Below are positions 12,649-13,364 of a stretch of 13,364 bases of DNA, one piece after another; the first letter of the stretch is position 1; the number at the start of each line of letters is the position of its first letter. This DNA comes from Bacteriovoracaceae bacterium. GTDB lineage: Bacteria; Bdellovibrionota; Bacteriovoracia; Bacteriovoracales; Bacteriovoracaceae. Location: positions 1 to 13,364 of the forward strand of contig JAGLCH010000049.1 of the NCBI GenBank assembly GCA_023146355.1, in the 5' to 3' direction. A model generated the notes under the pieces. That model saw only the letters and a program-made list of their open reading frames with translations, was not told the DNA's origin and did no database searches. A program made the position numbers and the translations under genes.

Positions 12649-13364
12649 ATGCTTGAAGAAGATGATGAACTATTTGGTGAGTTTCTAGAAGAGTGTACAG
12701 ACACCATTTCTAAGCTCTACGAAACCTTGGATGATTACCAAGGGCTAGAAGACAAAGAAGAGGCGATCAATCGCATTTTTCGAGGGGTCCACACAATTAA
12801 GGGCTCATGCATTATGTTTGGCATGATCAGGCTCCACGAAGTATCTCACAATTTAGAGTCCTATATTACACCTCTCAGAGATAGTCCTGAAAAAGTAGAT
12901 GCTGAGATTGTTGACTATATCACCCATGAGATGGACAAGATCTCTACCCTACTTCAAAGTGGTGACGAAGCCTCAGTTGAAATCGCAACCGGCTCACAAC
13001 CTTCCATAGTCGAAGAAAAAGTAGAAGAGGATCAGGGCGATGATAGCGATGCATTTATTGCAACGATATCATCAAAGTCTCAGTACTTTGGCGATTACAT
13101 AACAATGTTTGATGATCTTTTTAAGCATTACAATAATAAGGATGCTGTACTTTTCGAATTGGAAGGGAATGGGGGATTTGAGAAAATTCTTCAAAAAACA
13201 GAAAAGTTTGGCATTGAGCACCTCAACTCTGCTGATCTTCCAAACCAACGAACTGCGCACCTTATGCATGGTACAACTTCCCCCCTTTCTAGGGAAGCAT
13301 ACGAGCTACTTCGAAAATTTGAAGAGATGAAAATAATCACATGGATTATAAAACCTGAAGATGT
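12649..13364 (+). CDS. CheA-like HPt-domain protein, N-terminal part (3' end outside window)
   Basis: The frame is open from ATG 12649 to the window edge (238 codons), so the gene is cut by the window. Residues 1-105 are an HPt domain with the phospho-accepting histidine H48 in IFRGVHTIKGSCIMFG, the classic CheA pattern, followed by helices ending in MDKISTLLQ. An acidic linker (about 118-142) leads to a region (143-238) that I do not recognise; it does not obviously look like the CheY-binding P2 domain. The dimerisation, kinase and CheW-like domains expected for CheA would lie beyond the window. An AGAGGT ribosome site (12639-12644) precedes the start, 19 bases after the mini-MCP stop. The alternative is a free HPt phosphotransfer protein. 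It probably phosphorylates the tandem receiver encoded at 9900-10922. Confidence 0.88.
   Translation, partial: MLEEDDELFGEFLEECTDTISKLYETLDDYQGLEDKEEAINRIFRGVHTIKGSCIMFGMIRLHEVSHNLESYITPLRDSPEKVDAEIVDYITHEMDKISTLLQSGDEASVEIATGSQPSIVEEKVEEDQGDDSDAFIATISSKSQYFGDYITMFDDLFKHYNNKDAVLFELEGNGGFEKILQKTEKFGIEHLNSADLPNQRTAHLMHGTTSPLSREAYELLRKFEEMKIITWIIKPED

Noticed and set aside
12339..12664. Mini-MCP as a frameshifted remnant of a larger chemoreceptor
   Set aside because: It has its own ribosome site and start, and is bounded by an intact ODP gene and an intact HPt gene start; no further MCP-like sequence appears in other frames around it.
13072..13330. Small open frames on both strands near the right edge
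   Set aside because: They overlap the HPt-containing frame, which is open without interruption from 12649 to the window end and has a clear family match.
1..13364. Mobile elements, CRISPR arrays, tRNA or rRNA genes
   Set aside because: No transposase-like frames, no regularly spaced repeats and no recognisable RNA gene sequences were found on either strand.

Overview
The window is an AT-rich, densely packed bacterial chromosomal segment with no insertion sequences, tRNAs, rRNAs or CRISPR repeats. Gene content (a complete gap-pgk-tpiA operon, an unorthodox HD-GYP-like regulator with a pseudo-receiver, a YhaM-like OB/HD nuclease, a VKOR-DsbA fusion, a YkuD_2-type L,D-transpeptidase homologue and a chemosensory cluster) fits a didermal, motile bacterium. 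My best guess is the Bdellovibrionota (Bdellovibrio/Bacteriovorax/Halobacteriovorax type). That placement is an inference from gene style only; no marker gene here proves it.

Layout. Positions 1-2479 (+): the 3' end of an RluA/RluD-type pseudouridine synthase, a membrane VKOR-DsbA disulfide-forming fusion and a TatD-family metal hydrolase. Positions 2556-3990 (+): two secreted proteins one base apart, a cysteine-rich YkuD_2-like protein and a small four-cysteine protein. The small gene converges, with a 9-base gap, on a minus-strand pair (4000-6465): an OB-fold/HD-domain YhaM-like 3'-5' exoribonuclease followed, with zero spacing, by a degenerate receiver plus HD-GYP-like protein. A divergent regulatory region (6466-6666) carries a good promoter candidate on each strand and a palindrome over the -10 of the glycolytic promoter. 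Positions 6667-9727 (+): gap, pgk and tpiA, three consecutive steps of lower glycolysis, ending at a textbook intrinsic terminator at 9751-9781. Positions 9900-13364 (+): a signalling operon that runs off the right edge.

The last block is the most interesting part. In order it encodes a tandem receiver protein (first receiver intact, second degenerate), a soluble MCP-like protein with a corrupted signalling tip, a stand-alone metallo-beta-lactamase-fold protein of the ODP (oxygen-binding di-iron) type, a 96-residue protein that is essentially only the conserved chemoreceptor hairpin tip, and the start of a CheA-like HPt protein with a canonical phospho-accepting histidine. The spacing is tight (a 4-base overlap, then gaps of 11 and 19 bases). 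I read this as a compact cytoplasmic chemosensory-like pathway in which sensor (di-iron protein), signalling tip and output are split into separate small proteins, plausibly sensing oxygen or iron. ODP proteins partnered with soluble chemoreceptors are known in other bacteria. The split into a mini-tip plus a degenerate-tip protein is what looks new here.
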